DNA of 64,000 nucleotides. It comes from Myxococcaceae bacterium JPH2. Its GTDB lineage: Bacteria > Myxococcota > Myxococcia > Myxococcales > Myxococcaceae. The position numbers were made by a program, and so were the translations under genes. The stretch is taken from the NCBI GenBank assembly GCA_016458225.1, contig JAEMGR010000023.1, positions 62,001 to 126,000 of the forward strand. Direction: 5' to 3'. This document shows, piece after piece, positions 24,633 to 35,560 of this stretch (the stretch's first letter is position 1; each line of letters starts with the position of its first letter). The notes beneath the pieces were generated by a model. It had not been told where the DNA came from and ran no database searches. It was given only the letters and a program-made list of their open reading frames with translations.

Positions 24633-25577
24633 TCACCCGCCGAAGTCCAGTCCGTGCAGGGCCTCATCGGCCTGCGCGGACTGGTACACGTGCCACGCCG
24701 ACGCCAGGTCCATGAGCGGCGGCCCCACCGGGGCGAACACCGTCACCTGCGACTCGGACGTGCGGCCCGGCTTCAGGCCCGCGAGGACCTCGCCCAGCTC
24801 CACCAGGCCCGCCTCCGCTGACGCGGCGCCCATCAACAGCCCGCGGTGATCGCTCACGAAGAGGGTCTGCTGGCGCAGCACGGCCGCGCCCTCGCCCGCG
24901 CCGGACTCGTCCATGCCCAGCACGGTGAGGTGCGCGCCCGGAGGCAGCTGGCTCGGGGACGGCAGGGGCTGTCGGCTCGCCAGGTCGACCCCGATGAGAT
25001 CCGCGTCCGCCATGGCCTCGTCCACGGACTCCGCCACGCGCACCGGCACGTCCAGCTCCGTGAACAGGCGCGCGGCGAGCGCGGCCGTGCGCGATGGATC
25101 CGTCGGGTCGAACACGCGCACGTGCTCCAGGGAGCGCACCAACCGCAGCGACTTGAGCTGCATCACCAGCGAGGCGCCGGAGCCCAAGAGCGCCACGCGG
25201 CGGGCATCGGGACGGGCCAGCACGTCCGCGCCCAGCGCGCCCATCACGCCCAGGCCCACCGCCGTCAGGTGGCCTGAGTCCATCACCGCCATCAGCTCGC
25301 CGGTGCCCAGGTCATGCAGCTGCACCACACCCTGGACGGCGGGCGTCCGCGCGGGGAATCGCGCGCTCACCTTCACCGAGTAGGCGGGGACATTCGGCAG
25401 GCACCCAGGGAAGCGCACCATCGCGGTGCCTCCCAGGTGCAACGACACACGCGGGCCCTGCGCGGCCACGGTGCGAGCCAGGGCATCAGCGCGACAGGCC
25501 TCGCGCAAGTCCTCCAGGAGCAGCGGCGACTGGAGGTTGCGAGACACATCGGAGCGGGAGAGCAGAAGGGTGCGCAT
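24633..25577 (-). CDS. Ornithine cyclodeaminase/mu-crystallin family protein
   Basis: The 314-residue product has the family's N-terminal dimer part with AYSVKVSARFP (the Lys lies where the family's substrate-binding Lys sits), then an NAD-binding Rossmann domain with VALLGSGASLVMQLKSL and VRVFDPTD. The GMDESGAGEGA stretch resembles the catalytic Asp segment. Members include ornithine cyclodeaminase, alanine dehydrogenase and ketimine reductases, so the substrate is open. ATG 25577 has only a close GGAAG before it. It is divergent from the histidine kinase at 25764. Confidence 0.88.
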   Translation of the reverse strand: MRTLLLSRSDVSRNLQSPLLLEDLREACRADALARTVAAQGPRVSLHLGGTAMVRFPGCLPNVPAYSVKVSARFPARTPAVQGVVQLHDLGTGELMAVMDSGHLTAVGLGVMGALGADVLARPDARRVALLGSGASLVMQLKSLRLVRSLEHVRVFDPTDPSRTAALAARLFTELDVPVRVAESVDEAMADADLIGVDLASRQPLPSPSQLPPGAHLTVLGMDESGAGEGAAVLRQQTLFVSDHRGLLMGAASAEAGLVELGEVLAGLKPGRTSESQVTVFAPVGPPLMDLASAWHVYQSAQADEALHGLDFGG

Positions 25578-25763
25578 CTTCCGGACACCCTACCCGAGCC
25601 CGTTCAGACCCACAGCCTCGGCGTGAGACAGATGCCAGAGGCAGACACTTCCAGCGGGCGCTCGCGCGGCCCTCCCCAGACGCGGGGACGAGGCCGTTGC
25701 GCCCGAGCGTGTCCAGACTGTGGAGAAGGCGGCATGGGCGAGCGCCCCCCCAGGAGGTGGGTG

Positions 25764-27320
25764 ATGCAGGAGCCGGACTCCCCCTGCGTGGAGACAAGCA
25801 CCGGACGCGCGGATGGGCTCCGGGCCGCGGACTTCCTGCGCCGCGAGCACGCCGCCGTGCTGGAGGCGTGGCGACGCGAGGCGCAGGCGCTCTACGCGGG
25901 CCGCTCCGACCATGCCCCCTGGCTGATGGACCACATGCCCGAGCTGCTGACCGCGCTCGCCGACGCGGTGGAGCAAGGCCCCGAGCGGTTTGATCCACAC
26001 CCCTCCGAGGCCCACGCGATGACGCGGATGGACCAGGGCTTCGATGTGGGCGAGGTCGCCACCGAGTACGCGCTCCTGCGCCAGTGCCTGCTGCGGCGCC
26101 TGGAGGCCGGCGGTCGTCCCCTGATTCCGGGGGACCTGGAGCGGATGGAGGAGGCCTTGGATCGGGCCATGGCCCGAACGCTGACGAGCCACGCCCGGGC
26201 CCGAGAGCGCGCCGCGAGCCAGGAAGCCGAGCGCTCCCTGGCCCTGGTGGATGCGCTGCTCGCCACGGCGCCCGTGGGCCTGGCCTTCCTGGATCGCGAC
26301 CTGCGCTACCTGCGCATCAACCAGACCCTGGCGGACATCAACCGCGTGCCGGTGCCCAACCACCTGGGCCGCCACTTCGACGAGGTGCTCCCCGAATCCG
26401 TGGCGGGCCCCGTGAAGCCCTTGTTGCTTCAGGTGCTGCACACCGGAGAGCCCATCCGCGACGCCGCGTTCAACGTGAAAGATGCCCTCACCGGCGAGGA
26501 GCGAAGCTGGCTGAGCAACTACTTCCCGGTGCGGACCGCCAGCGGCGAGCTGCTCGGCGTGGGCTGCTCCGTGGTGAACATCACCCAACACAAACAAACC
26601 GAGGCCGCGCTCCAGCGCGCGGTGGATTTCCGCGAGCAACTCCTGGCGGTGCTCGGCCATGACCTGCGCAATCCCTTGCATGCCATCACCGCGTCCGCCT
26701 TCCTGCTCGGGCATGGTGAGCCATTGGATGCGCCCCGGCAGCGCGCGGTCGACCGCATCCGCGCCTCCACCGCGCGCATGACGCGGATGATCAACGACAT
26801 CCTGGACTTCGCCCGCAGCCGGCTCGGAGGCGGCATCCCCGTCACGCGCCAGCACGTCGACATGGCCGAGGTGTGCCGGACGACGCTGGAGGAACTCGAG
26901 GCAGCGTACCCCGCGCCGGAGCTGCGCCTGGAGGCGCACGGCGACACGTGGGGCGACTGGGATCCCGACCGCGTGGCCCAGGTGCTGGGCAACCTGGTCG
27001 TCAATGCCGTGCGCCACGGTCGCGAGGGGACCCCGGTGCGCACGCGCCTCATCGGCGAGGCGCATGACGTGCGGATGGAGGTCCACAACGTGGGCGACCC
27101 CATTGCGCCCGAGATGATTCCGCGCCTGTTCGACCCCTTCAAGGCGCCCAGCGCGCCCGACCCGGACGCCCAGCGGCGACGCAGCCTGGGACTGGGGCTC
27201 TACATCGTCAGCCAGATTGCCCAGGCGCACGGGGGCGAGGTGGAGGTGCGCTCCACCGCGGAGGAGGGCACCACCTTCACCGTGACCTGGCCGCGCCGCG
27301 CTCCGCTCGGCCAGGAGTGA
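25764..27320 (+). CDS. Hybrid-sensor histidine kinase with RsbRD and PAS domains
   Basis: AGGAGG (25752) precedes ATG 25764. The 518-residue product has an RsbRD-type N-terminal helical domain (about 15-150, LRREHAAVLEAWRREAQ and FDVGEVATEYALLRQC), a PAS domain (about 175-290, APVGLAFLDRDLRYLRINQ), a HisKA domain with the phosphoacceptor His299 in LGHDLRNPLHAI, and a HATPase with VLGNLVVNAVRHG and SLGLGLYIV. The G1 loop reads VHNVGDPIAPE, a variant without the canonical DxGxG but common in this subfamily. No membrane segment, so a cytosolic signal sensor. No response regulator is adjacent. Confidence 0.93.
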   Translation: MQEPDSPCVETSTGRADGLRAADFLRREHAAVLEAWRREAQALYAGRSDHAPWLMDHMPELLTALADAVEQGPERFDPHPSEAHAMTRMDQGFDVGEVATEYALLRQCLLRRLEAGGRPLIPGDLERMEEALDRAMARTLTSHARARERAASQEAERSLALVDALLATAPVGLAFLDRDLRYLRINQTLADINRVPVPNHLGRHFDEVLPESVAGPVKPLLLQVLHTGEPIRDAAFNVKDALTGEERSWLSNYFPVRTASGELLGVGCSVVNITQHKQTEAALQRAVDFREQLLAVLGHDLRNPLHAITASAFLLGHGEPLDAPRQRAVDRIRASTARMTRMINDILDFARSRLGGGIPVTRQHVDMAEVCRTTLEELEAAYPAPELRLEAHGDTWGDWDPDRVAQVLGNLVVNAVRHGREGTPVRTRLIGEAHDVRMEVHNVGDPIAPEMIPRLFDPFKAPSAPDPDAQRRRSLGLGLYIVSQIAQAHGGEVEVRSTAEEGTTFTVTWPRRAPLGQE

Positions 27321-27330
27321 TGTCTGGGAT

Positions 27331-28947
27331 TCAGCGGGGCGCGGGCGTCAGCGCCAGCGTGTGGACCGCCTCCGACAGCATCTGCGTGCCCACGTCCAGC
27401 GTCTCCAACGCAATGGACTCGTCGGGCGCGTGGCCCGTGTACTCCTCACCCGGGAACGCGGGCCCGAAGTCCACCGCGCGCGGGAACAGCCGCGCATACG
27501 TGCCGCCGCGCACCGAGCCCGCCACCGCGTCCGGCGCGTTGCGGTGCCGCCGGTAGATGTCCAGCAGCGTGGTGACGAGCGGCCCCGAGGTGTCCGCGAC
27601 GTGCGGCTCGCCCACGTAGCGGCCCGCCGCCTCCTTCACCCGGCCACCCGTGTCTTGCCCCAAGCGCTCGGCGGCCTTCACCAGCGACGCCGCGAATGTC
27701 TCGGCGTCCTGTCCACGCGGGCGCCGCATGTTCACGTCCAGGGTGACCTTGCCGTCCTGCACGCGCAGCACCGTGGGCGCGACCAGCAGCGGCCCCATCA
27801 GCGTGTCCGAGTAGGCCAGGCCCAGCTTGTCGCCGTGGTGGTCGCCGTCGAAGCGACGCGCCACCACGCGCAACATCGCCGCGATGCCGTTGTCCTCCAA
27901 TGGCAGACGCTCAGCCACCGCGGCCAGGTCCCACAGCGCGTTGTGGCCCTCGTCCGCCACCGACGAGTGGATCGCCTTGCCATGCGTGGTCAGCACCACC
28001 GCGTCACCCTCGACGGCCGCGTCCGCCTTCAGGTCCGCGCGGGCCTTGCCCACCTCGGCCAGCACCGCGCGCACGTCCTCCAGCACCTGCTCGCGCGTGC
28101 GCCCCGTCGTGGGCGCCAACGTCAGCGTGGCCTGCCCCGGCACCTGCGTGAGGAACTCGCCCGCCTGCGCCTTCACCGCGCGCATCTTCGCGGTGCCCGC
28201 CGCGGCGGCCGGCGCGCCCACCGGCGCCTCCAGGTGCCACGCGACGAAGCCAGACTGCGCGGCGTTGACCGGATAGCCCGAGTCCACCGAGATGACGTGC
28301 GTGGGCAGCGGCTCGGTCGACGCGTAGCGCCCCATGCCCGTCCAGTCCCCTTCCTCACCATTGCCGATGGCGACGAGGATGCGGCCCTGCGGCTGGAGCC
28401 CCAGCTCCTTGGCCATCGCGAGCGCGACGAGCCCCGAAGCGATCGGCCCCTTGTCGTCCTCGACGCCGCGGCCGTACAGGCGGCCGTTCTCCACGACAGG
28501 CTCGAAGGGCGGACGCTTCCACTCGTGCACCGGAGCGGGCACCACATCACCGTGGAAGATGAGCCCGAGCCGCGGCGCGCCCTTGCCCCACGACAGCTCG
28601 AAGACGTCGTTGGCGCCCACGGCGCGGTAGTCGAAGCCGTGTGCCTTCGCCCACTGCGCGAGGAAGCGACCCATGGCCTCGGCCTCGGGCCCCTTCGACG
28701 CGGGCGTCTCGGCGCTCACTGTCTGGAATCGGACAAGCTGCTGGGTCAGCGTCACCACGTCGCCCAGGGCACAGGCGCGGACATAGGCGGCGTAGCGCTC
28801 GGCGGGCGAGGCGCCCTTCATCGCCTTCGCGGAGAAGCGGGCGGCGCGGGCCTGAGGCTTCCCGGCGCAGCGGGCGTCCGGGGCGGACTCGGCGAGGACA
28901 GTGGCGGGAGCGAGCAGACAGAGGGCGGCGAGGAGTCGAGAGCGCAT
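27331..28947 (-). CDS. Secreted M20 dipeptidase-like peptidase
   Basis: The start at ATG 28947 gives a Sec signal peptide ([19 protein letters not shown]); the open frame to 28986 adds an unlikely leader. The 538-residue product has M20 di-zinc ligands in order: [36 protein letters not shown] and a late [10 protein letters not shown] His. Lid-domain features ([13 protein letters not shown]) place it with PepV/Xaa-His dipeptidases. Likely periplasmic or secreted digestion of peptides. No ribosome site is evident. It converges with the kinase gene 10 bases away. Confidence 0.92.
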   Translation of the reverse strand: MRSRLLAALCLLAPATVLAESAPDARCAGKPQARAARFSAKAMKGASPAERYAAYVRACALGDVVTLTQQLVRFQTVSAETPASKGPEAEAMGRFLAQWAKAHGFDYRAVGANDVFELSWGKGAPRLGLIFHGDVVPAPVHEWKRPPFEPVVENGRLYGRGVEDDKGPIASGLVALAMAKELGLQPQGRILVAIGNGEEGDWTGMGRYASTEPLPTHVISVDSGYPVNAAQSGFVAWHLEAPVGAPAAAAGTAKMRAVKAQAGEFLTQVPGQATLTLAPTTGRTREQVLEDVRAVLAEVGKARADLKADAAVEGDAVVLTTHGKAIHSSVADEGHNALWDLAAVAERLPLEDNGIAAMLRVVARRFDGDHHGDKLGLAYSDTLMGPLLVAPTVLRVQDGKVTLDVNMRRPRGQDAETFAASLVKAAERLGQDTGGRVKEAAGRYVGEPHVADTSGPLVTTLLDIYRRHRNAPDAVAGSVRGGTYARLFPRAVDFGPAFPGEEYTGHAPDESIALETLDVGTQMLSEAVHTLALTPAPR

Positions 28948-29015
28948 GGCGGGCTGGACGCTAGAACACCCCTGGCCACATGGCATTCCTGCCCTCTGGG
29001 CGCTATTGCTGAAGC

Positions 29016-29672
<657 letters not shown>

Positions 29673-29679
29673 ATCACCG

Positions 29680-29722
29680 GGCGAGCGAGGAAGGGCCCTC
29701 CACGGCGCCCGCCTCGCTCGCC
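29680..29722 (+). terminator. Terminator-like hairpin after msrA
   Basis: 11-base arms GGCGAGCGAGG (29680-29690) and CCTCGCTCGCC (29712-29722), loop 21 bases, followed by TTG. It lies 8 bases after the msrA stop. Confidence 0.6.
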
Positions 29723-29792
29723 TTGTCAGTCCTCGGGTGGCTGACGACCTTCCGTGAGCACGCGACCCCAGCTCACGCGAAGGAGCGCCACC

Positions 29793-30719
29793 ATGAAGGC
29801 CGTCCGCATCCACAACTACGGTGGAGTCGATGAACTCAAGCTCGAGGAGGCGCCCATGCCCTCGCTCGGGCCCGACGACGTGCTGGTGCGCGTCCACGCC
29901 GTGGGCGTCAATCCCTTCGACACCATCTTCCGACAGGGCGTCATGAAGGACCTGATGCCGGTGAAGCTGCCCGTGGTGGTGGGCCAGGACTTCGCGGGGG
30001 ACGTGGCCGACGTCGGCAAGAACGTGACGCAGCTCAAGAAGGGCGACCGTGTGTATGGCTTGAGCCGGACGGGCTCGTTCGCCGAGTACACCGCGGTGCC
30101 TGTCAGCGCGCTCGCGCGAATCCCAGACACGGTGGATGACAAGACAGCGGCGGCGCTGCCCGTGGCGGGCCTCACCGCCTATCAGCTCGTCACGCAAGTG
30201 GCGAAGGCCGCGCCCGGCAAGACGCTGCTCATCCACGGCGCGGCGGGCGGCGTGGGCGCGATGGCGGTGCAGATCGCCAAGGCCAAGGGGGCCCGGGTCA
30301 TCGCCACCGCCGCGGGCGAGGACGCCGACTACTTGAAGCAGCTCGGCGCCGACGTGGTCGTCAATTACCAGACGCAGCGCTTCGAGGACTTCGCCCAGGA
30401 GGTCGACGCGGTCATCGACCTGACGCGCAGCGCGGACGTCCTCTCCCGCTCCTATCCGCTGGTGAAGAAGGGCGGCGTCATCACCGCGACGGCGAACGCC
30501 GTCGACGAGGACAAGGCCCGCGCGATGGGCATCGGCTCCGCGGTCCGCTTCCTCGTGAAGCCCAACACGAAGGACTTCGAGGACCTGGTGGGGCTCGTCG
30601 CCAAGGGCGCCGTGCGTCCGCGCATGGACAAGGTCCTGCCCCTGGATGACGTGCGGAAAGCGCAGGAGTTGATTCAGTCGAGCAAGACGCACGGGAAGAT
30701 TGTCCTGACCGTGGCCTGA
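29793..30719 (+). CDS. NADP-dependent quinone oxidoreductase-like protein
   Basis: The 308-residue product is a zinc-free medium-chain reductase of the quinone oxidoreductase group: [47 protein letters not shown], the cofactor loop [17 protein letters not shown] and a normal C-terminus KIVLTVA. No catalytic or structural zinc cysteines are present. Its substrate is a quinone or enone by family; none is specified here. AGGAG precedes ATG 29793. A hairpin (GGGCCTCG / CGAGGCCC) at 30730-30759 follows the stop. Confidence 0.93.
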   Translation: MKAVRIHNYGGVDELKLEEAPMPSLGPDDVLVRVHAVGVNPFDTIFRQGVMKDLMPVKLPVVVGQDFAGDVADVGKNVTQLKKGDRVYGLSRTGSFAEYTAVPVSALARIPDTVDDKTAAALPVAGLTAYQLVTQVAKAAPGKTLLIHGAAGGVGAMAVQIAKAKGARVIATAAGEDADYLKQLGADVVVNYQTQRFEDFAQEVDAVIDLTRSADVLSRSYPLVKKGGVITATANAVDEDKARAMGIGSAVRFLVKPNTKDFEDLVGLVAKGAVRPRMDKVLPLDDVRKAQELIQSSKTHGKIVLTVA

Positions 30720-30729
30720 ATCACACCCA

Positions 30730-30759
30730 GGGCCTCGCCCTCTCACCAGGACGAGGCCC
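30730..30759 (+). terminator. Terminator-like hairpin after reductase gene
   Basis: Arms GGGCCTCG (30730-30737) and CGAGGCCC (30752-30759), 8 pairs, 14-base loop, 10 bases after the stop. No T tract follows, so it is tentative. Confidence 0.5.
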
Positions 30760-30899
30760 ACCCCTGACGTGTCAGCCGCAGTCCCTGACGCGTCCACGGA
30801 CACGTCCACCCTGGTGCGAGTCGCGCAACGCGACGCGCGCCCTCGAAGAGCGCGTCCTTCCGCCCATGGCCTTGGTTCTGCACTGCTCGCCCGCGAGGG

Positions 30900-30938
30900 G
30901 TGAGTCCGAGCAGTGAGTCCGAGCAGTGAGTCCAAGGA
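30900..30938 (+). repeat. 13-base tandem repeat before small ASH gene
   Basis: Two identical units (GTGAGTCCGAGCA at 30900-30912 and 30913-30925) and a variant (GTGAGTCCAAGGA, 30926-30938) run into the AAGGAGG ribosome site of the gene at 30944. The third unit's GTG is an in-frame alternative start. Confidence 0.85.
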
Positions 30939-30943
30939 GGACC

Positions 30944-31324
30944 ATGTCGAGCACCGTGAGCGGCGTTCCCGCGCTGGAGGTCACGAACGGTGGCGACGCG
31001 CTTCCCTCCGGCACCCTCTGGGACCTGGGCACGGCGGTCGAACGCGTCCCAGGCCCAGCCCAAGACTTTCTCCTGCGCAACACCGGCACCGCGCGGTTGA
31101 GAATCCAGCGCGTCGTCTTCACCACGCCCGGCGACTTCATCATCGGCGCCATGCCCACGCTGCCGTTGGAGCTCGCGCCACGCTCGGCCGTGAGCATCAC
31201 CCTGTCCTTCTCACCTCGAACGCCGGGCCTCAGGCACATGGGTGTTCACATCACCAGCGATGACCCGGAACATCCCCAGTATGTCTTCACGCTGATGGGC
31301 CAGTGCGAGCGTCGAGTCCGGTAA
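30944..31324 (+). CDS. Small ASH/choice-of-anchor D-like protein
   Basis: The chosen start is ATG 30944, with AAGGAGG a few bases upstream; GTG 30926 is in frame. The 126-residue product is one immunoglobulin-like beta-sandwich domain of the ASH/HYDIN type: [46 protein letters not shown] and [15 protein letters not shown]. No signal peptide is seen. It precedes the large IPT/TIG gene by 102 bases on the same strand. Such domains are binding modules; it may partner the large protein (inference). Confidence 0.85.
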   Translation: MSSTVSGVPALEVTNGGDALPSGTLWDLGTAVERVPGPAQDFLLRNTGTARLRIQRVVFTTPGDFIIGAMPTLPLELAPRSAVSITLSFSPRTPGLRHMGVHITSDDPEHPQYVFTLMGQCERRVR

Positions 31325-31426
31325 GCCCCCGGTGCCGTGAGCGCGCTCCACACTTTCTCCACACCTGCCGCGCATCCTCTTCTCACCTTGCGAGGCGCTT
31401 GGGGCGCCCAGAGGGGGGAGACAGTC

Positions 31427-34400
31427 ATGACGGATGTGAACCTGGGATGGAATCTCGCGATCGGCATCGACCCGACGCTCGTCGCCACGCTCATCGCCAA
31501 CTCCACGGACGGAGCCAAGCCCGTGGTGGTGCCCGTGAACGCGTCGCTGCTGTTGCAACTGGATGTCGCGAGCACCACGACCTCGCTCGACACGACCGCG
31601 GGAGCGCTGGTGTTGACGCTGCCCTACGCGCTCCTCACCACGCGGGAGACGGTCCTCGTCTCGGGGATGATGTCCATTGGCGTGAAGCTGGCGAACCTCG
31701 GCTTCGGGTGTGTCTACCGGGACTGGTTCCTCTCGACGACCGGCACCGCGCCATCGGCGGGCGTGCCGGGCGGAGTCTGGAACTTGAACAGCTACGCCCT
31801 CACGTTGGAGACGTGGGTCCGCACGGAGGGCACCGGACCGCAGACGCTGCTGTCCATGAGCAATGAGGGCCTGTCGCTCGGCCTGGAGGACAATCAGCTC
31901 GTGCTCACCTGGGGTGACCAGCGCTGCGTCGCGCCGGGAGTCCCCGCGGTGATGAGCGACGGGAGCTGGCACCACGTCGCGGTGACGCTCGACCAGGAGC
32001 TCGTCACCTTCTTCCAGGACGGTCAGCCCAAGGGCACCGCGCGCCTGAGCTCGCGGCAGGTGGCCTCCGGCGCCGACCTCTCGTTTGGAGCGACCCTCGC
32101 GGGAGACCTCGCGCTCACCCGCATCTGGAACGTCGTCCGCGCGCCCGCGCAGCTCCAGCAGTCCATGAACGTCCTGGTTCCCGCGCAGAGCACGCCCGGC
32201 CTCGTGGGCGACTGGACGTATGCCAACGGGCAGTTCGTCAACCTGGTCACCGGAGTGAAGGGGGCGGTGAAGGGCGGGGCCGCGGTCATCTCACAGGCCA
32301 CCCTCATCCCAGCGGACGAGACGCCGCAGGCGCAGACGTATGTCTGGTTCTTCGACCCGCAGAACACGTTCACCGTGCAGGTGACACCGGACTCCACCTA
32401 CGCGAACCAGCTCGAGACCGGGGTGCTCCAGTACCTGTCGCAGCTCAGCATGTCCGCGAAGCAGCCGTCTCAGCGCGACGTCTCGGCGTCCATGCCGACC
32501 ACGGGCGCGTTCCGTCTGACGAAGGACCCCGAGTCCGACCTCGTCCTCTTCGCCATGGCCGGCAACCTCCCGCCGCCCACGGACCCGCTGCCCATGCCCG
32601 TGCAGACCAGCGTCTGGCTCGGCACCACCGCCACGCAGAACACCAGCCTCTCCATCGACGACAACTGCCTCTTGACGTTGATGATCCCCACCATGGCCAA
32701 GGTGCTGCACGTCCCCGAGTCCGCGCTGAAAGTGTCGGGCTCGCCGCCCGTGATGAGCCTTGCCCACTCGGTGGATGGCAAGGTGAATGGCCAGGACATC
32801 CACCTGACGTCCTTCAAGTTGTCCGTCACCAATGGCAAGGGATTGGCGATGTCCTTGAAGGGGACCTCGCATCACCTCGTCACCCAGGCGTCCGGGACCG
32901 TCACGCTGGAGCTGAGGAAGAAGGACGGCGTCGAGGCCCTCTACTACGACATCGACAACCCCAAGGTGTCGCTCACGCCGGACCAGGATGATCCGCTGGT
33001 GGTGAGCTACGAGGCCAGCCTCGCGCTAGGCACGCTGCTGTCGCTGGTGACGGGCATCATCGGCGCCATCTTCATGGGCGTGGTGGCGTGGAAGCAGTCG
33101 CAGGCGCTCCAGAAGATGCGAGACAAGCAGGGCTTCCCCAAGAACGCGCCAGACTTCCAGGACCTCACGCTCCAGGGCGTGGAGTTCGTCACCGGGCTGG
33201 TGTTGCAAGGACAGTACGCGCCCTCGGCGCCTCCTCCTCCGAGCACGGTGAAGGCCATGGCTGGCTCCGCCGCGCCCGTCATCACCGACATCGACCCCAC
33301 CGGAGGAGCGCCCGGGACGATGGTCACCGTGACGGGCTCGGGCTTCACCGGCGTGAAGGAGGTGCGCATCGCGGGAGCACGCTCGTCGTACTTCCGCTGC
33401 TGGACGGACAGCCGCATCGTGGCGCGCGTCGCGGATACCGCGACGAATGGGCCCGTCGAGGTGACCACGCCCGCGGGCACCGCCACGTCCACCACCGCGT
33501 TCGCCGTCACGCCTCCGCCCACGCTCTCGGGCATCAGCCAGGGCAGCGGCGCGCTGGGCCAGAAGGTGGTGCTCCGAGGCAGCAACCTGTCGGGCGCCAC
33601 GGTGTACTTCTCCGAGAACATCCTGAGCACCTGCGTGGCCAATGACACACAAGTGTCCACGCAGGTCCCCGGCGGCGCGGTCAGCGGCCCCATCACCGTC
33701 GTCACGCCCAGCGGCAAGGCCACCTGGGATGCCTTCACCGTGATGAGCAACGTCAACCCCAGCGTTGCCGCCTTCGACCCGCCCGCGGGGCCCGAAGGCA
33801 CCGAGGTCACCGTGACCGGCTCCGGCTTCACGGGCACCACGGCGGTGAGCTTCCAGGACGTGCCCGCCGCGTCCTTCACCGTGCTCAGCGACACCTCGCT
33901 CGTGGCGAGCGTGGGGCTCCGAACGAACTCCGGACCGGTGCGCGTCACCAACACCCACGGCTCGGGAGTCAGCCCGCAGCCCTTCAGCGTCACGCCCGCG
34001 CCGGCGCTCACCGGCTTCTCGCCGAAGCAGGGCGCGGCCGGCACCCTCGTGACGGTGACAGGCCATGGGTTGCTGAGCGCGACGAATGTCTACATCGGCG
34101 CGCCGGGGGTCTCGGTTCCCTTCACTGTACTCAGCGACACCCAGCTCACCGCGACCTCACCGGGCGGCACGACGAGCGGCCCCATCAGCGCGGACGTGTC
34201 CAGCGGACGAGTCAAGACAGACACGTCCTTCACGGTGCTGAGTGACGCGGCCCCGCGCATCGACGGATTCTCGCCCGCCAGCGGAGGCCGAGGCACGGCC
34301 GTCACCCTCACGGGCTCGGGCTTCACGGGCACCTCGAAGGTCACCTTCGGCAACGTACCCGCCGCGTCCTTCGAGGTGTCGAGCGACACGCAGCTCATCG

Positions 34401-35527
34401 CCTACGTCCCCAACAAGGCGCCCAGCGACGTCCTCCACGTGAGCAACTCGCGAGACAGCACGACGTCCTCGCAGCCCTTCCAGTACGTCACGCCGCCCTC
34501 CGTCTCGCGCATCAAGCCCACCACCGGCAAGGCGGGAGACACCGTCACGATTGACGGCACGGGGCTGGCGAGCGCGACGCGCGTGCGCTTCGGGCAGTTC
34601 TCCACCGCCGAGGCGGCCCTCCAGGTGAAGGGCACCGGCGACCAGGCCCAGCTCCTCGTCACCGTTCCGCCCGGCGCCGTGACGGGCAACCTCCTCGTCG
34701 ACACGCCGAGCGGCAAGGCGCGCAGCAGCGACAAGTTCGAGGTGAAGCCCCAGCGCGCGCCCCAGGTCACCGGCTTCTCGCCCGACTCGGGAGGCGCGGG
34801 CACGCAGGTCACCCTCCAGGGCAGCGGCTTCACGGGGACGACGGCGGTGAGCGTGGGAAAGGTCTCCGTGGCGCGCTACGAGGTGCACAGCGACACGGAG
34901 CTGATGGCGGTGCTCTCCAGCACCACGGTGACGGACGCGCTCGTCGTCACCAACACGCTGGGCGCGGGGCATTCCTCCCAGGTCTTCACCGTGCCCCTGT
35001 CCGTCACGAGCTTCTCGCCCGGCCACGGCGTCACGGGCGCGGCCATCCAGCTCAAGGGCTGCGGCTTCACGCAGGTGCAGCGGGTCAGCTTCGGGGACTC
35101 GGCCATGCGCGCCAGCTTCAGCGTGCAGAGCGACACGAAGCTCACCGCCTACGTGCCCGCGGGCGCGGTGAACGGGCCGCTCCAGGTGGCCACCAGCGAC
35201 CTCGCGGTCGTGACGTCGGACACCTTCACGGTGGAGAGCAGCGCCAAGCCGGTCATCCAATCCCTCTCACCCACCTCGGGGCCCGCGGGCACGCGGGTGA
35301 CCGTGGAGGGCTCGGGCTTCACCGGCGTGACGGGCGTGAGCGTGGACACGCAACCCGCGACGCATGTCCAGGTGCTGAACGACACCCGACTGACGTTCAC
35401 GGTCCCGCAGGGCGCGCACAGTGGGGCCGTCCAGGTGAAGAACACGCTCGGCACGGACGCCTCGCGCACGAGCTTCACCGTCACGGCGTCCACCGAACCC
35501 GCCACCCCGCGGGCCCTGGCCAGCTAG
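31427..35527 (+). CDS. 1366-residue protein with LamG and nine IPT/TIG domains
   Basis: The start at ATG 31427 follows GGGGGAG; the frame opens at 31337. N-terminal residues 1-120 are beta-rich (NLGWNLAIGIDPTLVATLI). About 121-250 is a LamG/concanavalin domain (YALTLETWVRTEG, DGSWHHVAVTLDQ). About 290-600 is beta-rich with a hydrophobic segment near 535-556 (TLLSLVTGIIGAIFMGVVAW). From about 616 on, nine IPT/TIG domains follow, most opening with a phrase like SPxSGxxGTxVTVTGSGFTG. No Sec signal. The first 600 residues recall P47/OrfX TULIP proteins interrupted by LamG; this is tentative. An adhesin or effector-carrier role is possible. Confidence 0.9.
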   Translation: MTDVNLGWNLAIGIDPTLVATLIANSTDGAKPVVVPVNASLLLQLDVASTTTSLDTTAGALVLTLPYALLTTRETVLVSGMMSIGVKLANLGFGCVYRDWFLSTTGTAPSAGVPGGVWNLNSYALTLETWVRTEGTGPQTLLSMSNEGLSLGLEDNQLVLTWGDQRCVAPGVPAVMSDGSWHHVAVTLDQELVTFFQDGQPKGTARLSSRQVASGADLSFGATLAGDLALTRIWNVVRAPAQLQQSMNVLVPAQSTPGLVGDWTYANGQFVNLVTGVKGAVKGGAAVISQATLIPADETPQAQTYVWFFDPQNTFTVQVTPDSTYANQLETGVLQYLSQLSMSAKQPSQRDVSASMPTTGAFRLTKDPESDLVLFAMAGNLPPPTDPLPMPVQTSVWLGTTATQNTSLSIDDNCLLTLMIPTMAKVLHVPESALKVSGSPPVMSLAHSVDGKVNGQDIHLTSFKLSVTNGKGLAMSLKGTSHHLVTQASGTVTLELRKKDGVEALYYDIDNPKVSLTPDQDDPLVVSYEASLALGTLLSLVTGIIGAIFMGVVAWKQSQALQKMRDKQGFPKNAPDFQDLTLQGVEFVTGLVLQGQYAPSAPPPPSTVKAMAGSAAPVITDIDPTGGAPGTMVTVTGSGFTGVKEVRIAGARSSYFRCWTDSRIVARVADTATNGPVEVTTPAGTATSTTAFAVTPPPTLSGISQGSGALGQKVVLRGSNLSGATVYFSENILSTCVANDTQVSTQVPGGAVSGPITVVTPSGKATWDAFTVMSNVNPSVAAFDPPAGPEGTEVTVTGSGFTGTTAVSFQDVPAASFTVLSDTSLVASVGLRTNSGPVRVTNTHGSGVSPQPFSVTPAPALTGFSPKQGAAGTLVTVTGHGLLSATNVYIGAPGVSVPFTVLSDTQLTATSPGGTTSGPISADVSSGRVKTDTSFTVLSDAAPRIDGFSPASGGRGTAVTLTGSGFTGTSKVTFGNVPAASFEVSSDTQLIAYVPNKAPSDVLHVSNSRDSTTSSQPFQYVTPPSVSRIKPTTGKAGDTVTIDGTGLASATRVRFGQFSTAEAALQVKGTGDQAQLLVTVPPGAVTGNLLVDTPSGKARSSDKFEVKPQRAPQVTGFSPDSGGAGTQVTLQGSGFTGTTAVSVGKVSVARYEVHSDTELMAVLSSTTVTDALVVTNTLGAGHSSQVFTVPLSVTSFSPGHGVTGAAIQLKGCGFTQVQRVSFGDSAMRASFSVQSDTKLTAYVPAGAVNGPLQVATSDLAVVTSDTFTVESSAKPVIQSLSPTSGPAGTRVTVEGSGFTGVTGVSVDTQPATHVQVLNDTRLTFTVPQGAHSGAVQVKNTLGTDASRTSFTVTASTEPATPRALAS

Positions 35528-35560
35528 GCTCCGCTGCCTGAACCGAGGAAGGTCGTCCCC

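Noticed and set aside
33281-35527. Repeated DNA blocks in the IPT/TIG gene as a mobile or CRISPR-like array
   Set aside because: They encode the recurring GSGFTG phrase in frame, with spacing set by domain length; this is protein repeat structure.
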